Source: Spodoptera frugiperda (lineage: Eukaryota > Arthropoda > Insecta > Lepidoptera > Noctuidae). From it: 64,000 nt of DNA. The stretch is taken from NCBI RefSeq assembly GCF_023101765.2, contig NC_064242.1, positions 10,032,327 through 10,096,326 of the forward strand, given 5' to 3'. Position numbers and translations under genes: made by a program. Below the pieces are notes generated by a model, which saw only the letters and a list, made by a program, of their open reading frames with translations, searched no databases and was not told where the DNA came from. This document shows positions 37,172-48,120 of this stretch, piece after piece. How positions within the stretch are numbered: position 1 is the stretch's first letter; each line of letters begins with the position of its first letter.

Positions 37172-38218
37172 TAATAAAAAATAAATATTAAGTGACAGTA
37201 CTTGTTCAAATTGCTTTATCCACCGCCAAGTAAACGAAGAATTGATATTAGTAACACAGGTAACTTGATATTTTCGACATCGTCACCTGTCCAATATCTA
37301 TGGCTTCTATAACAACCTTGCATTCCATTAATTCTGTCTTGTCCTACTTTTGTTACGAACTTATAAGATATTTTGTTATTTGGCGGTGTCATTTTATTTA
37401 TCATCATCGTAGTTGTCTTTCTATCATGCCTATTGATGTAATCACAAGTAGGTATATGTATTAGGTACAAGGTTCGTGCCAATGGGATAAAAATCCTATC
37501 ACGCAAGTCAGCTCATACCCTGTCTGTCTACTAATTTTAATCTATTCAGTAACTTCAACATAATTTGACAGACAAATAAATTTTCACATTTATAATATCA
37601 GTGTGATACACATCCATGAATCTATTGTAGTTAATTCCCTAAAGAACACTTTACAAAAGATCATATAATTTTGTACAATAATATTGGTTCTGATAAAGAA
37701 ATTATTATCGTTCAGAAGCACTCATACAAAAGATCTACCCGTATCACAGACCAGGAAAAAAAAAAAAAAAACTCATTAACAAAATAGAACAAACAATCTA
37801 TTTATATCTCACTTAACCAAAGAGGAATCAAATCATTTCGACCGGCCGCATCTACGGAATGAAGCCCTCTACATCTAGACCCAAGGGTTTGCTTATCAAT
37901 CTACATCATGATCCTTCATTATTAAGAGTGATGGGATTCTGACCATTTGTTTGAGGTTTAGCCTTTAACGATAGATGGCCTGTAGGGGAAGCTCGAGGGT
38001 TGTCGAAACTGAATATTTACTCCGTGGAGTACTCGATCAATGTTGTCTGCATGGAACGTGTTAGCATATCGGTTGTCTTGAAACGTCTTAATGTCTTTAC
38101 GTGCACCGAGCTTCAATATTATTCGGTTAAATTTGGCTAGTTGAGAGGTTAGTGTGAAACTTTAATATAGTATATCTAAAGTTTGGTATAGAAATGGACG
38201 AATTGATAGTAATTTTGT
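37172..38218. other. AT-rich non-coding stretch
   Basis: No gene is supported. It holds a 16-base A run at 37,756-37,771 without a recognisable element upstream, and a GC-elevated, repeat-free patch at about 37,840-38,115. Confidence 0.5.
37756..37771 (+). repeat. Poly-A run (16)
   Basis: A homopolymer of 16 A. It may be the tail of a retroposed sequence or a simple mononucleotide run; the upstream 200 bp match nothing that I recognise. Confidence 0.8.
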
Positions 38219-38350
38219 AATTGACTGCACGATTGACATGGTGGTTGTGCAACTGGCTTCCGTGCAACGTGAAGCAGGTTCCCGCACCGAGCAACTCTTT
38301 GTGTGCGATCCACAAATTATTGTTTCGAGTCTGGATAAACGCAAACGTTA
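38219..38350 (+). repeat. tRNA-derived SINE, family H, copy 2
   Basis: GATTGACATGGTGGTTGTGC, CTTCCGTGCAACGTGAAGCA and GAGCAACTCTTTGTGTGCGA, followed by TCCACAAATTATTGTTTCGA, parallel the 33.4-kb copy in the opposite orientation. Box B has lost bases (AGCAGGTTCCCGCACC), so the copy should be transcriptionally dead. Confidence 0.75.
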
Positions 38351-39517
38351 TTGATAACAACAATAAAAATTGTAGAAAATATTCCCTTACACAACAAAAT
38401 ACACATATCTACAAACTACAGCACAAACAATTTCCTACCACATAACAACCTCACAAGCTACAAAACCACCACAGAACCATTCCATAAAGACTTTATGCGT
38501 CTTAATATCAATTGCAGTAACCGTTTCAAGACAGTCGGTACATAAACAAAGTCGATTGGTAACACTTCCTACTCGAACCAGATTGTCTACATAACCACAA
38601 AGGTCCCTTAAACATTTCTTTATAAGCATACCATGTTCTTAAAGGCATTTAAAGTGACAATTTATGTGACAATGTCCTCCTATATTAGACTCTGTTCCAA
38701 AGCCTCACAGTTAAAATACAAGAAGCGAACTAACGAGATCGTATAGAAATGGCTTAAATAAAACTTTACGAGGTCGATCGGGATAATCAGAGGTGCTACT
38801 TGTAATGTATTGAGGTGGTTGTTAGTGGACTGTGGTGTTAAACTGTTGGTTGATGTTATAATGATTGCTTAGTATTGTGTTGAAAAGTACATCTAGTTGA
38901 AGATGTTATATTGTAAATAAAAATAAACTTTATATTTATTCAATTACGTTACTATTTTGAAGAACAAAAAATGCACAGACATGGTTGTTAAAAACTTTCA
39001 AAATTATGCTTACAATTTCACTTGCTCACACGGTATTTTAGATCAGTGAAATAGTTGAAGTTTATATTACTTTTCTTAGTAGAAAACTTCTCATTGTCGC
39101 GAAGAGTACCTAAGACATAAAGTCAAAGAATTTGGGTTTCAACATAAAATAACGAAAGGAACTGTATTAATTTTAATTAAAGCATAAACTTCACATTAAG
39201 ACAACAGAGGCCACGTTCCGTTGTAAATACAAACGCCCTAGAGGCCAAGAAACAAATGTGCCTCTCAGACAAAACAAATTAAGACAATTTCAAATTAACA
39301 GACACTGCAAAGTCTGAAATATGTGAGCGGAGAATTGTAGCCACACAACGTTCTTGTAGTGCAAGAAACTCGCGACCTAACTGCCGTGAGGACAGGTACT
39401 ATTATTGCGTACTATGCTCACATCCCTAGACTGTGTACAGCAGAATAATATAAATATGGAGAAAAATTGGCCAAATAACCCAGCGCATCAATTTCGGGAA
39501 GCAACAATTGTTAGACT
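38351..39517. other. AT-rich non-coding stretch
   Basis: No gene is supported; overlapping 60-74 codon frames on both strands are incidental. Confidence 0.55.
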
Positions 39518-39755
39518 GTGACATATAGTGACGTAGTAGTTACACGCGCACACGGATGGCTCTCGAAAGCTGAAGAACCCCTTTTGCTTGGGCTGAGTCC
39601 CCTCAGGCCCCTTCCTCGCAGAGCGGGGTCCCTAATGAGTCGCCAGAGCACTAGAGTTGTAGGTCGTCTCGTGTTAAAACTTAGTCCCCCTTGCACTACA
39701 CGGTTACTTCGTGCGGAAAGCGTGGGTGGATTTTTCTTTTGCTTTGTTTCCAAGC
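39518..39755. repeat. GC-rich island, probable dispersed repeat
   Basis: A sharply bounded GC-rich segment in AT-rich surroundings, with CTTGGGCTGAGTCCCCTCAG, GCGGGGTCCCTAATGAGTCG, CCAGAGCACTAGAGTTGTAG and AGTCCCCCTTGCACTACACG. Both strands are open for 80-93 codons, as often happens in GC-rich repeats, and neither product has a domain that I know. I think it is a repeat of moth genomes, but no second copy exists in this window. Confidence 0.4.
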
Positions 39756-42700
39756 CAGCATTACAACGAATGAGATTATTTATTAAAATGGAACAATGAT
39801 ATCTGTTTACTTATTAAGGATCCTGTGTTTCGTTTTGGCAAATATTGTTTCTTATAATGAGTTTTTGGGTTATTTGATAGCTGTTGTTCGTTTGGAAGCT
39901 ACAAAATGTTATGCGTAATGTAAAAATATCAGCTTTTACCGTCGGGTTAATTTGGATTTTGTTTGGGAAATGGGACTGTAAAACGTTTGAATAAAAAAAT
40001 TAAAATATATTCAAAGTCATTAATTCATTCATTAAGTTGAAACCGGAGCTTACAACAAGTATGTATCGGAGTTGTCAATAAATACCAGGGCGCCGTAAAA
40101 CAAAATCATCTTTGCAATAAAATTAAGAGCAGAAACAAATGAGGTTCAATCCGCAGGAAGGCCCCAGCTGTAATAAAAGCACTAAATAAGTAACACGAAT
40201 AACTTACTGAGGCCATGAGCGGTCTCATTAGGTCCTTTATTTTGACCCTACGTGGGAGGGCGGAGACAGAGTGGCCTGACTTTTATTTTATTCACAGATT
40301 TATTACACCGATTCGCGTTTGTTAACAACTTTTTTTAATGTTTCGCGTTTCTTTTATTGTGACGTATAGCTACATGCATACTAACAAACGTACTTACTTT
40401 AACGGATTTTCAACTTTATTATTCTGTGACAAAGTCCAATTTCTAAAAACTAATTTTATCAGTTTAGAATAGTTGAACGTACTATCGTCTGTACAATGAA
40501 GATATTGAAGTTTTTCTCACATCGACACCAAAATTGTTAGAGTACTTAACATAATGAATTTTTCATACCAATATTTACGACGTTAAGTTTCCAATTCATA
40601 TTCCTAAATAAATTGCTTACTTATCAAGTTGGGAGTTCGGTAACAGCTTATCTCACTCTCACAGTCCATCTTAACTTTCATAATAACACCATTATGAATA
40701 ATCTAATTCCTTTTGGAATTCATGAATGGTCTAAAAGTTCAATAAACTATACTGATCGAAATTACAAATACCGATGTACAATCAAACACAGCATCTCAAC
40801 GACAATATTCATTTTAAGTTATTTATATTCATATCGGCTTTGATTATACATTCATTAGATCGACAATACTCGTAGGTGTCGATAGATTTGATACAGATCA
40901 ATGCGGGGGCGAAATAACTTCATTGTTACAGTGTAACAGGTAAATGAACTGTGTGAGACTGTACTTGTATTTGGTATTGTTGTGTATTATAATGTAGGGC
41001 ATGAGCATTGGGACAGTTCTCATAGAAAAAGTAGGTAATGCTTGTAAACTCGTAGTTTATATGTAAATATGAACGAGCATTTACCTCATTTGTGACAATT
41101 ATTACCAATAATTGCAATTAAATATGTGTAACCTTAATGGTAAAATAAACTTTGGCTGAAATTAAATGCATTAGCTAACAATCACCCAATTTATCAACCA
41201 CAGCTTAAAAATTTGCACCTAAAATCACAATAAACATTGGCTTATACAACATAAACCACGCCACAAATATTGTATTGCCCACACATTCGGCAACAAATGA
41301 ACGAGCGAACAAAGCGATAACAGTCTCATCTCATTCACGAATCGCGCGCGACCATCAAAAGCGTCGTATTCAAAAGTCGTTAAATTCAACCGTGTCCACA
41401 CATCCTCCCGTACCTAATTGAGACATTTTACACGAAAGGATGTGATTATGACCGAACATAAAAGTTCGTATTATTTCGGTATGAGCCAAGCCCAAAAGCG
41501 GAACTTTAAAAATAGAGATTCGAGGGCTACTTTCGCAGTGCGCTGTGCGTGCGCACGATTCTCATTAATGATGTCTTATTGCGCTTATAATGTTTGCATT
41601 ATCACAAAACAATTGCTAATTTCATCATCCAATCATAAAATAGTTTCTTTGTAAAATGTCAAAGAAGACATATCTTGTACCTATTAATAATTTATAATTC
41701 TGAGCAATTGACAATACTTACAAGAATGACATAAACACGGAATTGAACAATACCTCTTTACTATCTCGAATATAATTAACAAACAAGCAAAGAATAGGAT
41801 TGTAAGGGCATTTTACTCGCATCAAATGTCATTATTTCTATACAAAGTCTCCATTTTGTAACCCTTTCGTCTTCAGAAGACAATGTATGAACATCGGTGG
41901 TCTCACTGACTCTAAATAAGTAGCAGTTGCTAGAACAAATGATAGAAGATCGTAATCTGTATGTGATTGATTTCGTTGTCTGTGAAGAACATTTTAGAAG
42001 CAATTTCGTGAACAATCAGACCATTATATCTTTGTTGAGAACTGTTTAAGTAGGACTAGGACTGATACAAATGCTAAAAAATAATGATATCACCACATAA
42101 ACAAGAAATAACTCTCAAAATCTTGGTTATTTGTAATTGAGATCGTTTGGAATTGACTCCAAAAATCTTATTCGGAAAGTAATTAGAACCAACTAAAACA
42201 CTAATAAAATAACTTTGAAATTGATCTAAAATAACACAAATAGCACCAAAGCATGATTTATTTACATTTCATCTTTTATCTTCCACTTAAAATTTAATCT
42301 GGAGAATGTCACAGTGGAACGCCTTGAAGACATTCTCGAAATGATCAAAAGGTTTGATATGACACCGTTAAGGTATAACTTCGGCCTAATTCACACTGGG
42401 GTGAGGGACTTAGGCGCTTTGAAACACGATACTTGCTTGAAACTAAGTTTAATGAGAAACTATCTGTGAAACGGGAGTCGGACCGCTTTTTTATTTTTAA
42501 TTAAACGTTTATTGCCAGCCTGGGAACTCATCCCCTTGACGTGTGCCAGTGTAATTGCGGCTTTCATTAGAAGCAGTTTGCAACTCATATTCGCACGTTT
42601 TCGCGTGGAAATTGTTAAATTTTGAACCCGTTTTTGCGTATTTTCAGAGCCAAACATAGCTGAGTTTTACGTACTTTGAACTTTTCAGTCAACGGGTATT

Positions 42701-45700
42701 ATGGCCGTGCTAACAAGGATATGAGCGGGAATTACTATCTCTACATATTGTCAAATCATAGTGTTGATGCATAAATTAATTTTGTTCATTCTTTAATAAT
42801 AACTTCTCAAAATCAATTACGAGAAAAACTAAAGAATGAAATCAGTTTTTCACAAACCACGTGTTTTACATACACAACACCTATCTATAAAAATCGATCA
42901 AACTACAATTACCTAAAAATCGAGCTCCATTTTAAACAGTATAAACACAAGGACATAATTAATTCAAGTTCCAGTAATCCATTTAATCGTGAAGCCGCGT
43001 GTCCACATGACTGAAATCCGCAAATGAATACGGCCGCACTGGCGGCGGGAGCAGCAATTTTCACCTGTACTCGAAAAAAGTAAAAACCACAGCACGAGTA
43101 CACTACAGGACAATATCGGGCTCGGAAGCTGAAGAGCCTTGATTGGACAGTTCCACTCATACAAATGTGCAGTCGTTCTGTCCTTTTCAACGAACATTGT
43201 TAGCGCATTAACTAGTTAATGGAGGGTTTATTTTTAGTTTTATTTTTGGGCACGCGCTTGGGGTTACTTTTTTTGCTGTTACACCGAAGCGTAGCTTTGC
43301 ATTAAAATGTTTCTGTGCAATTTAACTTATAATTCAATTCAATTGTACAAAAAATAAATTCGGAGTTAATTTAAGTAATCGTAACAAACATAGAGCACAA
43401 TCACAATGTTCATAATTTATACCTGTGTAAGAACTCTGTCCTGATTCTTGTATTCATGAAGATTGCTCGTTTCAATATCAATATTTATGAGACCAAATTA
43501 GAAATCTCAAAATTACTGATTTACCTTCCTCTGAATTTAACAAACATCTTACCCGTTTAAAACTTCATTCCGTTTACGAAATAAAACGTAGACATTTTAT
43601 GAGAAATTTCACATTATTTATAACATGATTATAACCAGCTAAATCAATAACAAGGCAATCTGGAACCAATCAAGGCGGTCCCGGTGTGACGGACACCCCA
43701 ATTCTAGGGGACGACATGTTTTTGCACCCATTTGGTAGCATATTGGTGAAGCACGCGCTTGCCACGTGCGTTGATGTGTCCGGGCCTTTATCTCAACTTG
43801 AAATGCGCGTTCACGACTCAACGCTCTCTTGATGAGTTTCTGATTGGATTACTAGTGAGATCAACACTGACAAACTTAGGCTTACTGTTCCAAAACTACT
43901 AAACTTCTATACTTACGAAAGTAAAAGAAAATACCATAATTATCGCTTCAAGGTGCAGAAGAAAGCATTTATAGATCTATGGAAAGTTCCCTAAAATATT
44001 ATCTCTTTCAGAGTTTATTGTTTAGAGATATTATTAGCACAATATCCATGTATGCAACTCAAATGTTTGGTAAAAATAATAAAATATCAATTTTATGCTT
44101 CGCCACGCTTTGCAAATACTTTAAGGAGTACCGCTAGGGGTTATACTGGGTCCATAAAGGAAATGTAGAAATACAACATGTAAACATTATTATCAAACGT
44201 TTAAATCTGGATTGTGACGCTAAAATGCAACGATGGCCCCAACAAAATTAAATTTGTAAACCCAAGGGAGGCTCCCTCAATTCCTGTCAGCGCTTAGATT
44301 TTTGTGTATCAGCACTTTAAGGATTTGTAATGTCAACGTAAGGGCATTTTGAGGAATGTAATTACTCAGCTAAGGATTAAACACAATCGAGTCGGATATA
44401 TCGATGGGATTTTAACGGAAAATAATCAAAACCTAATAATATTATTCATTCAAAATGTCAAACATCCTTATTAAAAACAACAACTAGTTAATAATGGCCA
44501 GCACCAAATGTATCAAAAATATATAAATGAATTAAAAAACCAATCAAATAATGATTTAAAGATGAACACAGGCCGTTAAATAGAACGAAATATGTCTTAA
44601 TTTGTTTTTTGTGCTATTAACATTATAGTCTGATTGGTTTAAAAATTAATAAGTTTCTATTGGCTAATGTCTTGGTTGGTTAGCCATGATTATACCGGTT
44701 CAGACTAGCGGGTGTGCCGCAGTTTTGTTTGTAAAAAAGTTCTGATGCGAAACTTAATAACTTAGGTCGATCTAAAATTGATTATCACAATTTTATTTTT
44801 GTGATCAGTTACTAATATCATTTTCAAATGGTCCTTTTTGTTTCATGAATATTTCCTGGTAGAAAAGGAACATGTGTTGCATTTGCGGAAAAAAAATCTA
44901 AAACTGTGCTCAAAACATGTGCCCCATAATTCATAATCGGATTAGCGCTAATCTATACAACCATATTTTTACCCTATTTGTGTATAAAAAAATAATGACA
45001 CATTACTACGAGTAGTACCCGGATTTTGTGTAAAAAATAAATCGATTTAAACGCTCGTCTGTACAAACCGTGGCCCGATATTAGACAGTTTGTCGTAAGC
45101 GTGTGGGTCTGCGACTTATTAGCATAAATTCAAAATTACGACCAATTCCTCTGAATTGTTTTCTTGAACCGATACTTAAGTTTAATTTACGTCAACTTTT
45201 TTTTTATTCGATTGGGACAAGATTAAAAACTTATTTAATAGCTCTGTCAGCCATTAATGTGTGATAGCTAACAAATAGCTCTATTACTCATTGTGATATA
45301 TGAAATAGAACAATAAAATTTTGATTTAGAATGTGACAATACAAAATTGGTTAGACAATGTGTCTATGCAGGAAGACATTTGACAATCAAATGATCATAA
45401 ATTTATTCATTTTGGTTTTATAGAAGTCAAATGGGTTAGTTAATTACAGTGCTTGTTACTTAAATCTTTTTTCAATAACATGACGGGGGCAAACTCTGTC
45501 TGTTTGCTAAATGGAAATAGGTTCCTATTAGTGCTCATAGCAGATATCCATAGTCTGACAGATAATAATTGACTGTCAAAACTTGTCCTCCATTAAATAT
45601 CCCAACCATCGTAATAAACTAATCAAAAGAAGATGAAAATTGTGTTTAAACGAAGAAAGAATTCCAAATGTAAAAATAATGAACAGGATCACATATCGAA

Positions 45701-45733
45701 AGACAAAATCTTTACCTAAACAAACAAAATTAA
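39756..45733. other. Longest repeat-poor stretch; no gene recognised
   Basis: Nearly 6 kb without a repeat that I can name. GC-elevated patches occur at about 40,200-40,290, 41,280-41,560, 42,290-42,670, 42,990-43,200 and 43,660-43,830. The 41.3-kb patch is CpG-rich. The 43-kb patch has an open minus-strand frame with a splice-acceptor-like TTTTTCGAGTACAG, but no protein family is recognisable. Repeat-poor, GC-patterned DNA is where I would first look for conserved regulatory sequence. Confidence 0.45.
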
Positions 45734-45990
45734 GCTTTAAAAGCAAATTGTTCTCATTTAAACTCGTTGATTCACCATGGTGCCAATGTTCGACAGCGGA
45801 GTTGCAACATGAGCAATCCGCCCATCACATACTCTGGGAGTGTGGTCTCTGGCAATCTGAGCGTAACACTATGTTGGATAATTTAACTGTTTCATCAGGT
45901 GTAGTCTATTACACGGACCTTGTGGAGTCTAGAACGAATTTCCGTGCGTTTAGGCGTTTTTGCCATACCTATTATTGGAAGCAAGTATAA
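45734..45990 (+). pseudogene. LINE ORF2 C-terminus fragment
   Basis: The frame ends LVDSPWCQCSTAELQHEQSA, then HHILWECGLWQSERNTMLDN, and finally RAFRRFCHTYYWKQV and a stop. The pattern V-DSP-C-C followed by A-H-H-I-L-x-E-C-x-L-W is the conserved cysteine/histidine segment downstream of reverse transcriptase in Jockey/R1-type non-LTR elements. The endonuclease and reverse transcriptase domains are missing through 5' truncation. The stop lies where such an ORF would normally end, and no frameshift is seen in the surviving part. Confidence 0.72.
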
Positions 45991-46308
45991 CAGCTCACAC
46001 ATAGGACCCACTTAGTTTTAAGTCAAATTTCCGTGGTGCTTGGCGACTGGGCTTCTCCCAGTTGTGGAGTCTGTCTCTTGCATTTAATTCACCGAGGGAA
46101 GTGGAAACTATCGTTTTCTTTTCTTCTCCTCTAATAATATCTTCTGATTTATTTCGTTGCGGGATCCAAGACAGTCATTCATTTCCCTGGGACGCGCCGG
46201 ACTTCAGTGTTCCGGTGTTTTCATGGTTGTATCTACTGTAGATCCTGGCTTACAGGAGTTGCAGCGGTATGGGAGGTTGTGGCGGGCTTGTCCCAAAAAA
46301 AAAAAAAA
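45734..46308 (+). mobile_element. 5'-truncated non-LTR retrotransposon (LINE) 3' end
   Basis: A C-terminal coding remnant, an untranslated region of about 300 bp and a 14-base poly-A tail (46,295-46,308) occur in the order expected of a LINE insertion. CAAAATTAA occurs just before (45,725-45,733) and just after (46,310-46,318), a 9-bp candidate target-site duplication that would set the 5' end at about 45,734. The UTR includes ACGCGCCGGACTTCAGTGTT and GGCGGGCTTGTCCC before the A tail. The clade cannot be settled from this part; a Jockey- or R1-like element would fit. Confidence 0.75.
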
Positions 46309-46318
46309 GCAAAATTAA

Positions 46319-46710
46319 CTACTCAACTAAATGCCTAAGTTGTTCCACTCGATAGGAACTTCTAAACACCTCAATTGTTATAATGTTATTTTAAAACAAA
46401 ACAAAGTTTAAATGGAGTACCATTTAAACAAAATCAATAATCGTTATTTTAACCCTTGCATGTAAAATGCCTTTTTAAAACTGTAAGCAGTTTAAATATT
46501 TTATCATTCACTTTGAACGGTAAACACAGACGTAAACAATAAATTTTAAACAACTATTACTGTTACTGCTTCAAGCAATGAGCCGGGACATCTATGCCAG
46601 ATGCCAGAATACGGGGACAATTTTAATAAGAGTGTAAAAAATAAAAGACGATCCAAAATAGATATATGCTTTGTTAAACAAAACTATTATTTCGGTGGTC
46701 GTAACATCAC
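46319..46710. other. AT-rich non-coding stretch
   Basis: Nothing identifiable between the LINE fragment and the next SINE-like element. Confidence 0.55.
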
Positions 46711-46881
46711 GGTACTTTGTAACCGGAGCTGCGGACTACCTAGCCAGTTTACCGAGGATCTGGCTGGAATGGCAGAAGTAGGAACGGGGTGGTTTTTAGT
46801 CAGTAAGAGTCTGACACTCCCTCTCGCCTCGCCCAAGGCGGGAGAAGTCATTGAATTTCCCCTAAAAAGGGTGCTTTGTAA
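46711..46881 (+). repeat. SINE-like family A, copy 5, with target-site duplication
   Basis: The best full copy, 46,723-46,869 (147 bp): CCGGAGCTGCGGACTACCTA, AGAAGTAGGAACGGGG, GTGGTTTTTAGTCAGTAAGA, GTCTGACACTCCCTCTCGCC and CCCAAGGCGGGAGAAGTCAT. It is flanked by GGTACTTTGTAA (46,711-46,722) and GGTGCTTTGTAA (46,870-46,881), a 12-bp target-site duplication with one mismatch. That shows insertion by target-primed reverse transcription and fixes both element ends, so GGAGCTGCGG is the true 5' start. A 100-codon open frame across it is incidental. Confidence 0.9.
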
Positions 46882-47818
46882 ATATATTTCTTTAGAAATT
46901 TAATATTATGTGAAGGCCTTTGTTTGATTGATGAACTTAAATTCTGATGACTCTAATACATCACTGTTATTTTCTATAATTATGCGAAAACAAAAAACCA
47001 TAAAATATGAACACCTCTATCATTCGCTTATTGCACATTGTCTCCAGACCTGAATAGGTCTTCACACAATCCTGATTGATCCTTTGAAATGCTATAACGC
47101 CTTCTACGTCACGATACTCGTAAAGCATTGTACAAGGTGTAATAGCTGTAGCTATCACTTAACCTTTCATAATTTACATGAACAACAATGTGAGGTTAGG
47201 GGTATTCGCATGTCATAAAAGTTAAGTGAAATACACGACTGACCTTAGTGAAATGACCTTTGGAAGATCTTAGATGCTCATACGACTAAGAGAGATGCAA
47301 TTTGGGGAACATTTTAAAATCGTTGGGAAATAAGACCAGACGTATGTGATCTGTCTGTATTGCTTATGCAGTGGAAATCTTCTGGCTGATATGGTGATGA
47401 AAAACTTGACGATAAGCCAAATAATAAAAAAAATCTTCTGTTAAAAAATAAACCGTGTCACTAAAACACCTAGATATAATTTTGTCTGCACATCTCCTAG
47501 ATTATTCTGTGAAATGGCTGTTAGTGAATATCCTATCCATCCAGCACAAAAGCAGCCATTAGATGTTTAATAAACCCAACACGTCATTATTATCAACACT
47601 TCAACCTTGTTACAGGGACGTATAATATCCAGGCAGATGAAGGCGCGTGTCCATTGTTTTGTTGCATCCGAAGTAAAGAATTTTCTTTTTAAAATCAGGG
47701 AATTTATTATCATTATAAGCACATACATCACGGAGGATTAACCACTTGTCTGTCGGTATATAAGACACAATAGAAAACACATTGTGTCTCGCGTAGATCT
47801 GCGTTCCGACAGACAACG
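46882..47818. other. AT-rich non-coding stretch
   Basis: No gene or named repeat. Confidence 0.55.
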
Positions 47819-48120
47819 GGTTAAGAGGCTAGCTTCTCTTGCATGAGAGTGCGGGTTCGAAACCTACCAACGCAACGGCAAGTACCAAGCGACTTTTCCT
47901 GAGTTACATGTAAGTACTTTCTAATATTGTTAAGATACCACTGACTAACGGTGAAGGAAAATATGGTAAAAATCCTGGGCTTGTAATGGCTTCTAATTAC
48001 AACTGTGAAATCACCAACCCACATTGAGCAAGCGTGGTGATTAATGCTCAAACCTTCTCCGTCTGAGAAAAGGCCTTTGGTCAGCAGTGGCCACTTATAG
48101 GCTGATGAGATGATGATAAG
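47819..48120 (+). repeat. SINE-like family C, copy 2
   Basis: The head GTTAAGAGGCTAGCTTCTCT, then GAGAGTGCGGGTTCGAAACC, includes a good box-B-like GGTTCGAAACC. The body matches the complement of the 6.6-kb copy (CACATTGAGCAAGCGTGGTG, ATTAATGCTCAAACCTTCTC). It ends GGCCTTTGGTCAGCAGTGGC, GGCTGATGAGATGATGATAA, the LINE-like tail module. A tRNA-like head joined to a LINE-like tail is a classic SINE design, the tail being how it borrows LINE reverse transcriptase. Confidence 0.8.

Noticed and set aside
42909..43197. Overlapping minus-strand frames of 77-93 codons, with a TTTTTCGAGTACAG acceptor-like sequence
   Set aside because: Two frames compete, neither has a known domain, and the acceptor alone is not enough to call an exon.
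44531..44650. Possible short inverted repeat (AACCAATCA / TGATTGGTT)
   Set aside because: Only about 9-10 bp match with AT-rich extensions and no target duplication, which is too weak for a MITE call.
46601..46903. 100-codon open frame
   Set aside because: More than half of it is the family A element with its target-site duplication; the peptide is translated repeat.
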